A stretch of 64,000 bases of DNA, taken from positions 30,642 to 94,641 of the forward strand of contig JBLWZN010000010.1 of assembly GCA_048266425.1 (NCBI GenBank). Direction: 5' to 3'. The position numbers and the translations under genes were made by a program. Of this stretch, positions 8,930 through 18,016 are shown piece by piece. Numbering within the stretch: the first letter of the stretch is position 1; each line of letters begins with the position of its first letter. Under the pieces are notes generated by a model. That model was given only the letters and a program-made list of their open reading frames with translations, was not told the DNA's origin and made no database searches. This stretch comes from Cerina sp048266425. GTDB taxonomy: Bacteria; Bacteroidota; Bacteroidia; Flavobacteriales; Flavobacteriaceae.

Positions 8930-8981
8930 CAAATATATCCCTTTTTAGGATATAATCCAAAATCACATGGAATATTTCCAT
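8930..8981 (-). promoter_or_regulatory. Promoter and palindromic operator cluster of the S24/HTH repressor
   Basis: On the minus strand a TTG (8960-8958) and a TATATTTG (8937-8930) are separated by 20 bases, matching the Bacteroidetes -33/-7 pattern. Palindromes overlap it: TATATCC (8934-8940) with GGATATA (8948-8954), and ATGGAA (8967-8972) with TTCCAT (8976-8981). The repeated half-site GGATAT or GGAATA suggests repressor binding. The preferred start codon (8926) begins only 3 bases after the -7 box, so the mRNA may be nearly leaderless. Confidence 0.5.
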
Positions 8982-9433
8982 TAAAACCACCTTCGTACTT
9001 GGATACAGTATTGTTGATAGGATTTTCCGAATTTGGATGCGAGGGTCTTTTCCTCAAGGGCAATCTGAAAATTGTTCATAAATGCCACAAAAGCGGCTGC
9101 CAAAAGACTATTAAAAGCATTCCCCAGCCATAGGCCCCATGCCAATAAAATAAGCAATAAGGCCAAATACATCGGATTTCTAGAATAGCTGTAAATTCCC
9201 CCAGTAACCAATGAGGTCGCTTTTGAAGGGTCCATTGGGTTTGAGGTGGTGCTGAATTTTTGAAATTGCCATTTGGCCGCAACCACTAAGATGACCGCAA
9301 TTGCAGTTAACGTATAAATAAGAAACTCTCTACCGAAGAAATCAAAATTCCCAACGGGCAAGAACCGATTCAATACGTACATGGCGGCGCCAAAAATCAA
9401 AGCTACTACGGGAGGCGGAATCCTTAATTGCAT
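8981..9433 (-). CDS. Isoprenylcysteine methyltransferase-like membrane protein (PEMT/ICMT family)
   Basis: Small inner-membrane protein of 150 residues with about four hydrophobic segments (residues 5-25, 32-52, 85-120). The ICMT/PEMT signature is visible as GGIYSYSRNPMYLALLLILLAW (about residues 77-98) and, after a short loop, the Glu-rich EEKTLASKFGKSYQQYCIQVRRW C-terminus. These regions bind S-adenosylmethionine in the family. The natural substrate in bacteria is generally unknown and not deducible here. It is divergent from rdgB (start 9528) and lies 54 bp upstream of the repressor gene on the same strand. Confidence 0.8.
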   Translation of the reverse strand: MQLRIPPPVVALIFGAAMYVLNRFLPVGNFDFFGREFLIYTLTAIAVILVVAAKWQFQKFSTTSNPMDPSKATSLVTGGIYSYSRNPMYLALLLILLAWGLWLGNAFNSLLAAAFVAFMNNFQIALEEKTLASKFGKSYQQYCIQVRRWF

Positions 9434-9527
9434 ATCTGAATTTTAAGTTAATAAATTTACTATTTTTGCCCAACTATTTTGCAATATTGCGAAACAAACC
9501 AACCAAGACCAAATTGCAGTGATTCTT

Positions 9528-10115
9528 ATGAAGCTTGTCTTCGCCACCCATAATTCCAATAAGTTCAAGGAAGTTGTACAACTTATCCCTCCTTCTATTC
9601 AGTTGTTATCGCTTAACGATATTGGTTGTTACGATGAAATTCCCGAAACCGGAAATACTTTGGAGGAAAATGCCAAGTTGAAAGCCGATTTTGTGACCGA
9701 GAATTATGGTCTTCCATGTTTTGCGGACGATACCGGACTTTTAGTAGATGCGCTGCACGGCGACCCAGGAGTCCATTCTGCCCGTTATGCCGGGGAACAA
9801 AAAAATTCCGAGGACAATATAGACAAACTTTTGGCCAAGCTTAAGGATATACCACAAAGGTCTGCAAGATTCAAAACCATTATTGCCCTTAATCTGGAAA
9901 ATCAATCAATTCTTTTTTCAGGGGTCGTTGAAGGTGATATAACGCTAAAAAGAAGCGGGAATCTAGGGTTTGGGTACGATTCTATTTTCAGGCCAACCGG
10001 ATACGAAAAAACATTTGCAGAACTCCCTTTGGCGGTAAAAAACAAAATTGGTCACCGGGGAAAAGCCATTTTCCTATTAATCAATCACCTAAAATTACGA
10101 TATGACAACGAATGA
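9528..10115 (+). CDS. rdgB: RdgB/HAM1 non-canonical purine NTP pyrophosphatase
   Basis: Cytoplasmic housecleaning enzyme (195 residues) that hydrolyses dITP, ITP and XTP to monophosphates. Family motifs are complete: FATHNSNKFKE at the N-terminus, ETGNTLEENAKLKA near residue 37, CFADDTGLLVDAL (catalytic Asp) near 65, PGVHSARYAG near 78, and GFGYDSIFRP near 148. The ATG at 9528 gives the canonical start; a GTG at 9519 would add three residues. It overlaps the DUF4337 gene by 14 bp. A TATTTTTG box at 9461-9468 is a possible -7 element without a clear -33. Confidence 0.95.
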   Translation: MKLVFATHNSNKFKEVVQLIPPSIQLLSLNDIGCYDEIPETGNTLEENAKLKADFVTENYGLPCFADDTGLLVDALHGDPGVHSARYAGEQKNSEDNIDKLLAKLKDIPQRSARFKTIIALNLENQSILFSGVVEGDITLKRSGNLGFGYDSIFRPTGYEKTFAELPLAVKNKIGHRGKAIFLLINHLKLRYDNE

Positions 10116-10746
10116 AAACAAGGTCGATCAAATAGTTGTTTCCTCCAATGGCAAACGAACGCAAATGGCAGGGGGTATCCTCATTGTCATTTTTGCTGTA
10201 TTGATGGGCATAGTGCAACTTGGGAACAGTAATTTGGGAGAGAAAATGATGATAGTACACAATAAATTGGGAAGTTATTCCAATTGGTACCAATCTAAAA
10301 GCATCAAGCAAAACCTAAAGGAAAGCGAACTCGACTATCTACAGACGCTGCTGGAAACAGGCATGGTGAACAATGACAAAATAGATGCGGTAAAGGAAAA
10401 GATTGAGACCACCAAGTCCAAAGTATTAAAATATGAAGCTGAGAAAACCGAAATTTTGGTGGGATCGTCCAATATTCCAAGGGAATACTGGGCGCAGGAT
10501 CTTGATGGTGAAATGGGAAAGATCATAGGGGTAAAAGAGTGGTGGGCCCAAGCCGATGCCTATGAAATTGCTGCGCAGAAGTTCGACCTGGGAGTGCTTT
10601 TCTTTCAAATTAGCATTGTTCTGGGGGCGGTGTGCATCATTATGTACGACCATCAAAAAATGCAGAAATTGTTTATCGGCCTAATGGTGGTGTTCGGAAT
10701 GTTTGGAACATTTATCGCGGCCTACGGCTACAGCCTGATCCCGTAG
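10102..10746 (+). CDS. DUF4337-like membrane protein
   Basis: Membrane protein of 214 residues without known activity. One hydrophobic helix lies near residues 22-40. Next is a motif I associate with DUF4337 (NWYQSKSIKQNLKESE, residues 55-72), then a long charged helical stretch, and two closing hydrophobic helices (about 158-178 and 190-210). The overall form is an anchored helical hairpin with a coiled-coil-like middle. Its start lies inside the end of rdgB (14-bp overlap), so it is probably co-translated. Confidence 0.7.
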   Translation: MTTNENKVDQIVVSSNGKRTQMAGGILIVIFAVLMGIVQLGNSNLGEKMMIVHNKLGSYSNWYQSKSIKQNLKESELDYLQTLLETGMVNNDKIDAVKEKIETTKSKVLKYEAEKTEILVGSSNIPREYWAQDLDGEMGKIIGVKEWWAQADAYEIAAQKFDLGVLFFQISIVLGAVCIIMYDHQKMQKLFIGLMVVFGMFGTFIAAYGYSLIP

Positions 10747-10816
10747 GTTAAAGGACACCACTAAAGTTCGATTAAAAAAAATCATCCTATTCTTCCTATA
10801 TTCAGATAATTAACAG

Positions 10817-10935
10817 TACCTTTGCACGAAATTTTTTAACGCCGCTGGTATAGCATGTGTTGCGCTGAGCATAATGGGTTATGACGATAATCGCTCTATT
10901 CAACATACATATTTGCGATTAACAATAACCTTATT
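10817..10935 (+). promoter_or_regulatory. Candidate promoter and long leader of the DEAD-box helicase gene
   Basis: A TACCTTTG box at 10817-10824 fits the Bacteroidetes -7 consensus; no convincing -33 was found. It would give a leader of roughly 105 bases before the ATG at 10936. Long structured leaders are common in cold-induced RNA helicase genes. I see no single strong hairpin, so regulation is a suggestion only. Confidence 0.35.
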
Positions 10936-12699
10936 ATGACAAAATTTGAAGCATTAGGGCTGGACAAGCCCCTATTGGATGCCATTGCCGACCTTGGTTT
11001 TGAAACTCCATCAGAAGTACAGGAAAAAGCCATCCCCTTATTATTGGAAGGTGAAATCGATTTGGTTGCCCTGGCACAGACCGGCACGGGTAAGACCGCT
11101 GCCTTCGGTTTCCCCCTAATTCAAAAAATAGATAGCACCAGTAGAACTACCCAAGGACTTATCCTATCCCCTACCCGTGAGCTCTGTATGCAGATCACCA
11201 ACGAAATGCAATTGTACTCCAAATATGTAAAAGGAGTAAATGTAGTTGCCATTTATGGTGGGGCCAGCATTACGGATCAAGCCCGACAAATAAAACGGGG
11301 AGCCCAGATCGTTGTTGCTACCCCAGGTAGGATGAAAGATATGATAGGCCGTGGTTTGGTAGATATTTCCAAAATAGATTATTGCATTTTGGACGAAGCC
11401 GATGAGATGCTCAATATGGGATTTTATGAGGATATTCAGGATATCCTATCCAATTCCCCGAAAGAAAAATCTACTTGGCTGTTCTCTGCTACCATGCCCA
11501 AGGAGGTTTCCATCATCGCCAAAAAATTCATGCATTCCCCTCAAGAAATTACGGTTGGCGACAAAAACGCAGGTACTTCCACCGTACATCATGAATATTA
11601 TGTTGTAAGCGGTAGGGACAGGTACAATGGACTAAAGCGGTTGGCCGATGCCAACCCGGATATCTTTTCCGTAGTATTTTGCCGTACCAAAAGGGATACC
11701 CAAAAAGTAGCCGAAAGCCTTATCGAAGATGGCTACAACGCAGGGGCGCTCCATGGCGACCTAAGTCAGAACCAACGCGACTTGGTTATGAACGCATTTC
11801 GAAAAAAACAGGTACAGATGTTGGTTGCCACCGACGTGGCCGCACGTGGAATCGATGTAGATGATATCACGCACGTGATCAATTATCAATTACCGGACGA
11901 GATCGAAACATATACCCACCGGAGTGGAAGAACCGGAAGGGCCGGTAAATCCGGGATTTCCATGGTGATTATTACCCGAAGCGAACTTCGAAAGATCAAA
12001 TCCATAGAAAGTAAGATCAAGCAGAGTTTTGAGGCTAAAAAGATTCCAACAGGAATGGAAATCTGTGAAATACAGTTGTACCATTTAGCGAATAAAATTA
12101 AAGAGACCGAAGTAAACAAGGAGGTCGACAACTATTTACCTGCCATAAATGAAGTTCTAAAAGGATTGGACCGGGAAGAGCTCATTAAAAAAATGATTTC
12201 GGTAGAATTCTCCCGATTCTTTAATTATTATAACAAGACCAAAGATCTTAATGTCGAAAGTTCTGGGGAACGGGGTGGTAGAAAAGGAGATCGGGAAGAT
12301 CGAAATGAGGCTCCGTCAGATGGCTCCGTCCGTTATTTTATAAATATTGGGGAAAAGGATGGATATGATTGGATGTCCCTAAAGGATTTTCTAAGGGATA
12401 CCGTAAATTTAGGCAAGGACGATGTTTACAAGGTAGATGTAAAGGAAAGTTTTTCATTTTTTAATACGGATGCACAGGTTACGGAAGCCATTTTGAGCAC
12501 TTTTACGGATTTTAAAGTGGATGGCAGATTTGTTAACGTCGAGATTTCCAAAAACGGCGGCGGCGGTAAAGGCCGGGATCGTAACCGCGGTAAAGATAGG
12601 GGCCGAGGTAAGAGAAGAAGTGGAAATCCTGAATGGGCCCATAAAAAGGAATCTTCGGGAAGACGAAGCAAAGGAAAGAAGAACCAGGGGTTCTATTAA
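10936..12699 (+). CDS. DEAD-box ATP-dependent RNA helicase with DbpA-type RNA-binding domain
   Basis: RNA helicase of 587 residues, CsdA/DeaD-like, likely used in ribosome assembly and RNA remodelling. The core is complete: Q motif (ETPSEVQEKAIP), motif I AQTGTGKT (about residue 49), PTRE, GG, TPGR, DEAD (about 154), SAT, then in the second RecA domain VATDVAARGIDV and HRSGRTGRAGKSG. A DbpA RNA-binding domain lies at about residues 450-535. The C-terminal 50 residues are a Gly/Arg/Lys-rich basic tail that probably binds RNA nonspecifically. A strong intrinsic terminator follows. Compare it with the degenerate one-domain relative at 42614. Confidence 0.95.
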   Translation: MTKFEALGLDKPLLDAIADLGFETPSEVQEKAIPLLLEGEIDLVALAQTGTGKTAAFGFPLIQKIDSTSRTTQGLILSPTRELCMQITNEMQLYSKYVKGVNVVAIYGGASITDQARQIKRGAQIVVATPGRMKDMIGRGLVDISKIDYCILDEADEMLNMGFYEDIQDILSNSPKEKSTWLFSATMPKEVSIIAKKFMHSPQEITVGDKNAGTSTVHHEYYVVSGRDRYNGLKRLADANPDIFSVVFCRTKRDTQKVAESLIEDGYNAGALHGDLSQNQRDLVMNAFRKKQVQMLVATDVAARGIDVDDITHVINYQLPDEIETYTHRSGRTGRAGKSGISMVIITRSELRKIKSIESKIKQSFEAKKIPTGMEICEIQLYHLANKIKETEVNKEVDNYLPAINEVLKGLDREELIKKMISVEFSRFFNYYNKTKDLNVESSGERGGRKGDREDRNEAPSDGSVRYFINIGEKDGYDWMSLKDFLRDTVNLGKDDVYKVDVKESFSFFNTDAQVTEAILSTFTDFKVDGRFVNVEISKNGGGGKGRDRNRGKDRGRGKRRSGNPEWAHKKESSGRRSKGKKNQGFY

Positions 12700-12716
12700 G
12701 TTAATTGTATATTAAA

Positions 12717-12741
12717 AGAATACGCTCCGGCGTATTTTTTT
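12717..12741 (+). terminator. Intrinsic terminator after the helicase gene
   Basis: Stem AATACGC (12719-12725) and GCGTATT (12730-12736) with a 4-base loop, followed by a run of T. Flanking A and T residues extend the stem. Confidence 0.8.
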
Positions 12742-12776
12742 AATTTGTTGATTATTTTTAGCGTTGGATTTGCTAC

Positions 12777-13556
12777 ATGAGAAAAATTATAATGTTTTGT
12801 GTTGTCTTAACAAGTCTTTCTGCTCTTGGCCAGGACAACAATGAAGTTACCGAGGGCGAAAAGTTAAACGCCTTGGTGGTCAATGCGCAATCTGACTTTC
12901 CGTTGGAAAGTGTGCATGTTATTAACCTGAACAAAGTAATTGGTACCATTACCAATGAAAAGGGTGAATTTTCTATTACGGCTTCTGCTAACGACACCTT
13001 ATATTTGTCCTATTTGGGATTTAAAACCCAAAAAATTAGGGTCACAAATGACATGCTCAAATTCAAAAATACCAAGATCGCGTTGACCGAAATGGCGTAT
13101 GCGTTGGAAGAAGTCATCGTGACCCCCTATGAATTAACGGGTTTCCTGGAAATCGACGTTAAGAACATACCTATCAACGAGGGCTATCAATACAGCATTT
13201 CAGGACTGGAAAAGGGTTATGAAGCTGGAAGCAAAAATCCTAGCGCAGTAACCAAGGTTTTGGGTGCCATTCTCAATCCGGCAGATATGTTGCGCAATCT
13301 TTTTGGAAAAGATGCCAAACAGATGAAAAAGCTCCGATTGATGAAACAGGACAATCAAATACGCGATCTATTGGCTTCTAAATTTGACCGTGAACTGCTT
13401 ACCGAACTACTTCATTTGGAAAAAGTGGATATCGACGACATCCTCACCAATTGCAATTACTCCAGATCGTTTATCGCTACGGCAAACGATCTTCAGATAC
13501 TGGACGCTATCAGTGGCTGCTATGAGGACTTTAGGGTCTTGAACCGTGGCAAGTAG
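12777..13556 (+). CDS. Secreted protein with carboxypeptidase regulatory-like domain
   Basis: Exported protein of 259 residues. A signal peptide (about residues 1-20, ending ALGQ) is followed by a CarboxypepD_reg-like beta-sandwich (about residues 28-115) of the kind that starts TonB-dependent receptors: LNALVVNAQSDFPLESVHV, GTITNEKGEFSI, LYLSYLGFKTQKI. It ends in ALEEVIVTPY, which resembles the segment before a TonB plug, but no plug or barrel follows. The remaining 140 residues are a soluble helical region. The function is unknown; it may be a cell-surface scaffolding protein. It lies alone after the terminator. Confidence 0.72.
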   Translation: MRKIIMFCVVLTSLSALGQDNNEVTEGEKLNALVVNAQSDFPLESVHVINLNKVIGTITNEKGEFSITASANDTLYLSYLGFKTQKIRVTNDMLKFKNTKIALTEMAYALEEVIVTPYELTGFLEIDVKNIPINEGYQYSISGLEKGYEAGSKNPSAVTKVLGAILNPADMLRNLFGKDAKQMKKLRLMKQDNQIRDLLASKFDRELLTELLHLEKVDIDDILTNCNYSRSFIATANDLQILDAISGCYEDFRVLNRGK

Positions 13557-13675
13557 TCGAATTGATAATTATCCCATTCATAAGGAAAAGGTAATAGAAC
13601 TTGGAAAAAAGAAATTTTCTATTTCAGTTATCATTTTATAGCTTTAGGGCATAATTAAATCCATCGAATCCAGAC

Positions 13676-15370
13676 ATGCGGAAATTACTTGTTGCCATTG
13701 CAATAGTATCCTTTATTTTTTCTTGCAAACAGGAAAAAAGTGAGCCTACCAAAGAATCCGTCGTTCTGCAGGATTCCGTCCCTAAACCCAAAAAGACCTC
13801 TCCTTTTTTCTGGGAAGGTGCCAACGTTTATTTTTTGTTGACCGATCGCTTTTATAACGGCAATCCTGGAAATGATATAAATTTTGGAAGAACCGATACC
13901 ACTGGAGTCCTCCGTGGATTCATGGGCGGCGACATTGCCGGCATAACCAAAAAATTGGAAGAAGGCTATTTTACAAACCTAGGGGTAAATGCCATTTGGT
14001 TTTCGCCCCCAGTGGAACAAATACACGGGGTGGTCGACGAAGGTACGGGAAAAACGTATGGTTATCATGGGTATTGGGCCAAGGACTGGACCGCGGTGGA
14101 TCCCAATTTCGGAACTAAAAAAGACTTGGAAAAGATGGTGAATACCGCGCATTCCAAAGGGATTCGAATACTTTTGGATGTTGTTATGAACCATACCGGA
14201 CCTGTAACCGAGGAAGATCCTGTTTGGCCATCAGAATGGGTACGCACTGGTCCTTTGTGCGACTATACCAGTTATTTGTCAACCACCGAATGTACCTTGG
14301 TAAAAAACTTACCGGATATCCATACAGAAACCGACGAGGCTGTGGAATTACCTGATGCCCTTCTGGCCAAATGGAAGGATGAAGGGAGGTTGAGCCAGGA
14401 ATTGGACGAATTGCAGTTGTTCTTTGAACGCACCGGATATTCCAGGGCTCCCCGGTTTTATATAATCAAATGGTTGACAGATTATGTGAACGATTTGGGG
14501 ATTGATGGATTTAGGGTTGATACGGCAAAGCATGTCAACGAACAATCTTGGTCCGAATTGTATAAGGAAGCGTCCTTTGCCCTGGATTCATGGAGAAAAA
14601 GACATCCAGATCAGGTGTTTGACAGTACCCCTTTTTATATGGTTGGTGAGGTTTACGGTTATAATATTTCCAATGGAAGGGAATTTAATTTTGGTGATAA
14701 AAAGGTAGATTACTTTAATTACGGATACAAGAGCCTTATCAATTTTGAATTGAAGTCGGACGCCCATAGCGATTATGAAACTGTCTTTAAAAAATACAGT
14801 GATCTGCTACAAACCAAACTAAAAGGGAAAAGCGTCCTAAATTATTTGACCTCCCATGATGATATGGATCCGTTTGACAAGGAAAGGAAGTCCCCGTATT
14901 ACGATGCCAATATTTTGTTGCTTACACCAGGTGCATCCCAGATTTACTATGGTGATGAAACCTCAAGAAGCCTTACTATAGAAGGGGCTGAAGGCGATGC
15001 CACCTTGCGGTCGTTTATGAATTGGGCCGAAACGGACAGCCTGCCGGAAAAACAGAAAATCTTGCACTACTGGCAAAAGTTGGGCAAATTCCGACATGAC
15101 CATCCAGCGGTAGGTGCCGGCATGCATATGCGCTTATCCAAATTGCCCTACGTCTTCAGCAGGACCTTCATAGATGGCGAATTCAAGGATAAGGTCGTTG
15201 TGGGCCTGGATTTGCCCAAGGGCAAGAAATCATTAAATGTAAAAGGTTTCTTCGGGGATAAGACCATGTTATACGACACGTTCTCCGAAACAACGGTGGA
15301 AGTAACCAACGGACAGGTGACGTTGGATAACGATTTTGACATTGCGTTGTTAGAACTGGCCAAACCATAG
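13676..15370 (+). CDS. GH13 alpha-amylase family lipoprotein
   Basis: Surface or periplasmic glycoside hydrolase (564 residues) for alpha-glucans. A lipoprotein signal ends in IFSC (Cys17) followed by a charged tether. The catalytic barrel shows the GH13 regions: DVVMNHTG (region I), GIDGFRVDTAKHV with nucleophile Asp282, MVGEVYGY with acid/base Glu325, and LTSHDDMDP with His394-Asp395. A short C-terminal beta domain closes the chain. A large insertion between regions I and II (about residues 190-265) looks specific to this subgroup. No SusC/SusD pair is adjacent, so it is an isolated starch or glycogen enzyme. Confidence 0.9.
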   Translation: MRKLLVAIAIVSFIFSCKQEKSEPTKESVVLQDSVPKPKKTSPFFWEGANVYFLLTDRFYNGNPGNDINFGRTDTTGVLRGFMGGDIAGITKKLEEGYFTNLGVNAIWFSPPVEQIHGVVDEGTGKTYGYHGYWAKDWTAVDPNFGTKKDLEKMVNTAHSKGIRILLDVVMNHTGPVTEEDPVWPSEWVRTGPLCDYTSYLSTTECTLVKNLPDIHTETDEAVELPDALLAKWKDEGRLSQELDELQLFFERTGYSRAPRFYIIKWLTDYVNDLGIDGFRVDTAKHVNEQSWSELYKEASFALDSWRKRHPDQVFDSTPFYMVGEVYGYNISNGREFNFGDKKVDYFNYGYKSLINFELKSDAHSDYETVFKKYSDLLQTKLKGKSVLNYLTSHDDMDPFDKERKSPYYDANILLLTPGASQIYYGDETSRSLTIEGAEGDATLRSFMNWAETDSLPEKQKILHYWQKLGKFRHDHPAVGAGMHMRLSKLPYVFSRTFIDGEFKDKVVVGLDLPKGKKSLNVKGFFGDKTMLYDTFSETTVEVTNGQVTLDNDFDIALLELAKP

Positions 15371-15497
15371 CCCTCCCCTATTTTCCCGACTGCATATCAT
15401 AAATACCTAATCTTTCGTTAAACTAAAAATGGATATCGGTTCCGCCATTCCGTTGGTGTAACTTTGAATCCGATTTTTGTTGTACAAATTTGTAACG

Positions 15498-16316
15498 GTG
15501 AATAGAAGAAACTTTATTCTTAAAATCCTTTCATTATTTTCCTTGACCCTCGGAATGATCGTTCTAGATGCATTTTGGTTTGAGCGATATATTATCCAAT
15601 GGAATAAATTTGATATTTCCGAAAGGGGTTCCGACAAAATAAAGACTGTCCAATTAACAGATCTTCACATCGATGAAATCCTTTCCTTCCACCATTCCAT
15701 AGCCAAAAGAATCAACCGGGAACGGCCCGATCTGATTTTTATTACGGGCGATTCCGTTAACCGGACCAGTAAGCTGCGCATATTTGAGGAATTCCTAAAA
15801 CTTATCGACCCAAAAATCCAAAAGATCGCGATCATGGGCAATAAGGAATACGAAGCAAAAGTCGATATTGATTTGTTCAAAAGAATATTGGAAGCCCATA
15901 ACGGAAGACTTTTGATCAATGAGGCCATCGTATTTAAACGAAAAGGCAGGAACATCAACATTATAGGGCTTGATGATTACATTGGTTCCAACCCAGATTA
16001 TTATACTACGGCCAAAAATTTGGATAAAACACTGGAAACGATAGTGCTGAACCATTGCCCCCAATATAGGGACGATATTGAACGGATCAATCGAGGTCTA
16101 AAAATAAATTTAAAGGCCATACTTTGTGGTCATACCCATGGGGGACAAATCACATTTTTTGGACAGCCGTTTATTACGCCAAAAGGAAGTGGCAGATATG
16201 TAAAAGGATGGTATAGGTCCAAAGAGACCAAAATGTATGTTTCTAAAGGTGTAGGTACGACCGTTTTCCCAATTCGTTTTTGGTGCAGGGCCGAAGCCAC
16301 AATCTTTTATGTTTAA
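15498..16316 (+). CDS. Membrane-anchored metallophosphoesterase (YkuE-like)
   Basis: Calcineurin-like phosphoesterase of about 272 residues with one N-terminal hydrophobic helix (about residues 6-26). Metal-binding motifs are LTDLHIDE (variant DxH), FITGDSVN (GD), a GNKEYE variant of GNHD, and LCGHTHGGQ. The C-terminal FPIRFWCRAEATIF is typical of the YkuE group. The usual GNHE histidine is replaced by Lys (GNKE), a change I have seen in this subgroup but cannot verify for activity. I chose GTG 15498 (MNRRNFIL after initiator Met), which yields a clean N-terminal anchor; a TTG at 15477 is also in frame. Substrate unknown. Confidence 0.82.
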   Translation: MNRRNFILKILSLFSLTLGMIVLDAFWFERYIIQWNKFDISERGSDKIKTVQLTDLHIDEILSFHHSIAKRINRERPDLIFITGDSVNRTSKLRIFEEFLKLIDPKIQKIAIMGNKEYEAKVDIDLFKRILEAHNGRLLINEAIVFKRKGRNINIIGLDDYIGSNPDYYTTAKNLDKTLETIVLNHCPQYRDDIERINRGLKINLKAILCGHTHGGQITFFGQPFITPKGSGRYVKGWYRSKETKMYVSKGVGTTVFPIRFWCRAEATIFYV

Positions 16317-16330
16317 CAAAGGCCTATTGT

Positions 16331-16987
16331 TTATCTGTCGTCATTATACCTGGCCATTATATCCTTTAAACTCCGAATCGATTTTTTGGTCCAATCCAAT
16401 CGTTTTTCCATTTTCTCATCAGGGGTCAAGGGCCACGACAAATTGGATTGTCGCAATTTGTAGGTTAGGCTCTGTAAAATAATGGCGGCAGAAACCGAAA
16501 TGTTCAGGCTTTCCGTAAATCCCACCATAGGAACTTTCAAAAAACAATCCGCATTGTCCAATACGGTTTGGCTCAGTCCTTCCTTCTCCGTTCCAAAAAA
16601 AAGTGCGGTCTTCGAGTCGAGCTTAAAATCTTCCAACAAACTGGCATCGTGGTGGGGGGTTGTAGCAACGATTTTGTAGCCTTTTTGCCTCAGGGCATCC
16701 ATACAGGTCAAGGCATCATCATATCGAAATACATCGACCCATTTTTCGGCACCTAGGGAGATATCCTTGTCCAATCGTTTTCCGTATCTGTTTTCAATAA
16801 CATGGGCCTCTTGGACCCCAAAAACTTCACAGGTCCTAATAACTGCACTTGTATTGTGCATTTGGTACACATCCTCAATAGCTATGGTAATGTATTTGGT
16901 CCTTGCTTCCAACACTTGTAAAAAACGGGCCTTTCTTTCTGGGGTTATAAACCCTTCCAGATATTCCAAAAGCTGAAAATCTATCAT
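16331..16987 (-). CDS. trmH: TrmH-family tRNA 2'-O-methyltransferase
   Basis: SPOUT-class methyltransferase (218 residues), probably forming Gm18 in tRNA with S-adenosylmethionine. The N-terminus carries the TrmH signature DVYQMHNTSAVIRTCEVFG (Asn and Arg of motif 1). The trefoil-knot motifs are ALFFGTEKEGLS and KVPMVGFTESLNISVSAA. The C-terminal basic helix ends KSIRSLKDIMARYNDDR. The gene is convergent with the phosphoesterase (15 bp between stops) and divergent from the sirtuin across a 315-bp gap. Confidence 0.9.
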   Translation of the reverse strand: MIDFQLLEYLEGFITPERKARFLQVLEARTKYITIAIEDVYQMHNTSAVIRTCEVFGVQEAHVIENRYGKRLDKDISLGAEKWVDVFRYDDALTCMDALRQKGYKIVATTPHHDASLLEDFKLDSKTALFFGTEKEGLSQTVLDNADCFLKVPMVGFTESLNISVSAAIILQSLTYKLRQSNLSWPLTPDEKMEKRLDWTKKSIRSLKDIMARYNDDR

Positions 16988-17302
16988 AGAACTCGGTTAA
17001 ACTTATTCCTTTGGCTACAAATATCACATTTTACCTCCATATTTAGCCATTTTGGATCGCTTTAAGGCCACTATGTTAGTGATAATTGCCCCATCGGGGC
17101 AGAATACGTCCGAACGAAAAGGACGACCAGCCGATACTTTATGTAATAACAAAAAATTTACAAGTGTTCCTGATTCAAAAAATTAATTGGTAATAATGTG
17201 TGCACACTTTATATTTAAATCCCTTCCAAAAGAAATCATTGGATTAATTCATTAGATTGGAAGGTTACCCTTATTTTTAATGTAAAGTAATAAATTTCTA
17301 CA
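16988..17302. other. 315-bp divergent intergenic region with two hairpins
   Basis: No ORF is credible here. Two GC-rich hairpins lie back to back: TGCCCC (17087-17092) with GGGGCA (17096-17101), and CGTCC (17107-17111) with GGACG (17121-17125). The rest is AT-rich and must hold promoters for trmH (-) and the sirtuin (+), but I found no clear -33/-7 pair. A small RNA or a dispersed repeat is possible. Confidence 0.5.
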
Positions 17303-17995
17303 ATGAAAAAGAAAATTGTAATCCTAACGGGTGCGGGAATGAGCGCCGAGAGTGGCCTTAAAACGTTTAGGGATGCGGACGGACTATGGGAAGGTCACGA
17401 TGTTATGGAAGTTGCCTCCCCCGAAGGGTATAGGAAGAACCCGGAACTGGTCTTGGATTTTTACAACCAAAGAAGAAGGCAACTTTTGAAGGTTGAGCCC
17501 AATATGGCCCATTTGGCACTGGCTGAACTCGAAGCATATTACGAGGTGACTATAATTACCCAGAATGTGGACGACCTTCATGAAAGGGCAGGTAGCTCAC
17601 ATGTCGTCCACCTGCATGGAGAGCTGCTCAAAGTGAGGAGCAGCCATAACAAGAATTTAATATTGGATTGGAAAACCGATCTCCATTTGGGCGATTATTG
17701 CGAGAACGGATATCAATTGCGACCACATATTGTATGGTTCGGGGAAGAAGTGCCGTTGATGGAACAAGCCATGGAAATTACCCAAAATGCCGATGTGCTA
17801 ATAATCATTGGGACATCTATGCAGGTATATCCGGCAGCGGGGCTGGTAAATTACGCCCCAAATGAGATTCCAATTTATTTTGTTGATCCCAGGCCCAATA
17901 TTGGGTCCAGGGATTTCAGGAATCTCAAGGTAATTTCCCAAACAGCTGTAAATGGTGTACCAGATTTGGTCCGGGAATTGATAAAGGGAAATTAA
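17303..17995 (+). CDS. cobB: NAD-dependent protein deacylase (Sir2/CobB-like)
   Basis: Sirtuin of 230 residues that removes acyl groups from lysines using NAD. Visible motifs are GAGMSAESGLKTFR (NAD binding, residues 10-23), TQNVDDLHERAG with catalytic HLHGE (His near residue 105), VWFGEEVP and GTSMQVYPAAG. The Tyr-x-x-Arg pair in FYNQRR (near residue 55) is the mark of class III sirtuins that accept succinyl and malonyl lysine. Only one Cys is found where the zinc ribbon should be, so the structural zinc is probably absent; related bacterial proteins share this. It lies alone on the + strand. Confidence 0.9.
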   Translation: MKKKIVILTGAGMSAESGLKTFRDADGLWEGHDVMEVASPEGYRKNPELVLDFYNQRRRQLLKVEPNMAHLALAELEAYYEVTIITQNVDDLHERAGSSHVVHLHGELLKVRSSHNKNLILDWKTDLHLGDYCENGYQLRPHIVWFGEEVPLMEQAMEITQNADVLIIIGTSMQVYPAAGLVNYAPNEIPIYFVDPRPNIGSRDFRNLKVISQTAVNGVPDLVRELIKGN

Positions 17996-18016
17996 ATTAG
18001 GAAGTATAAGCAAGTA

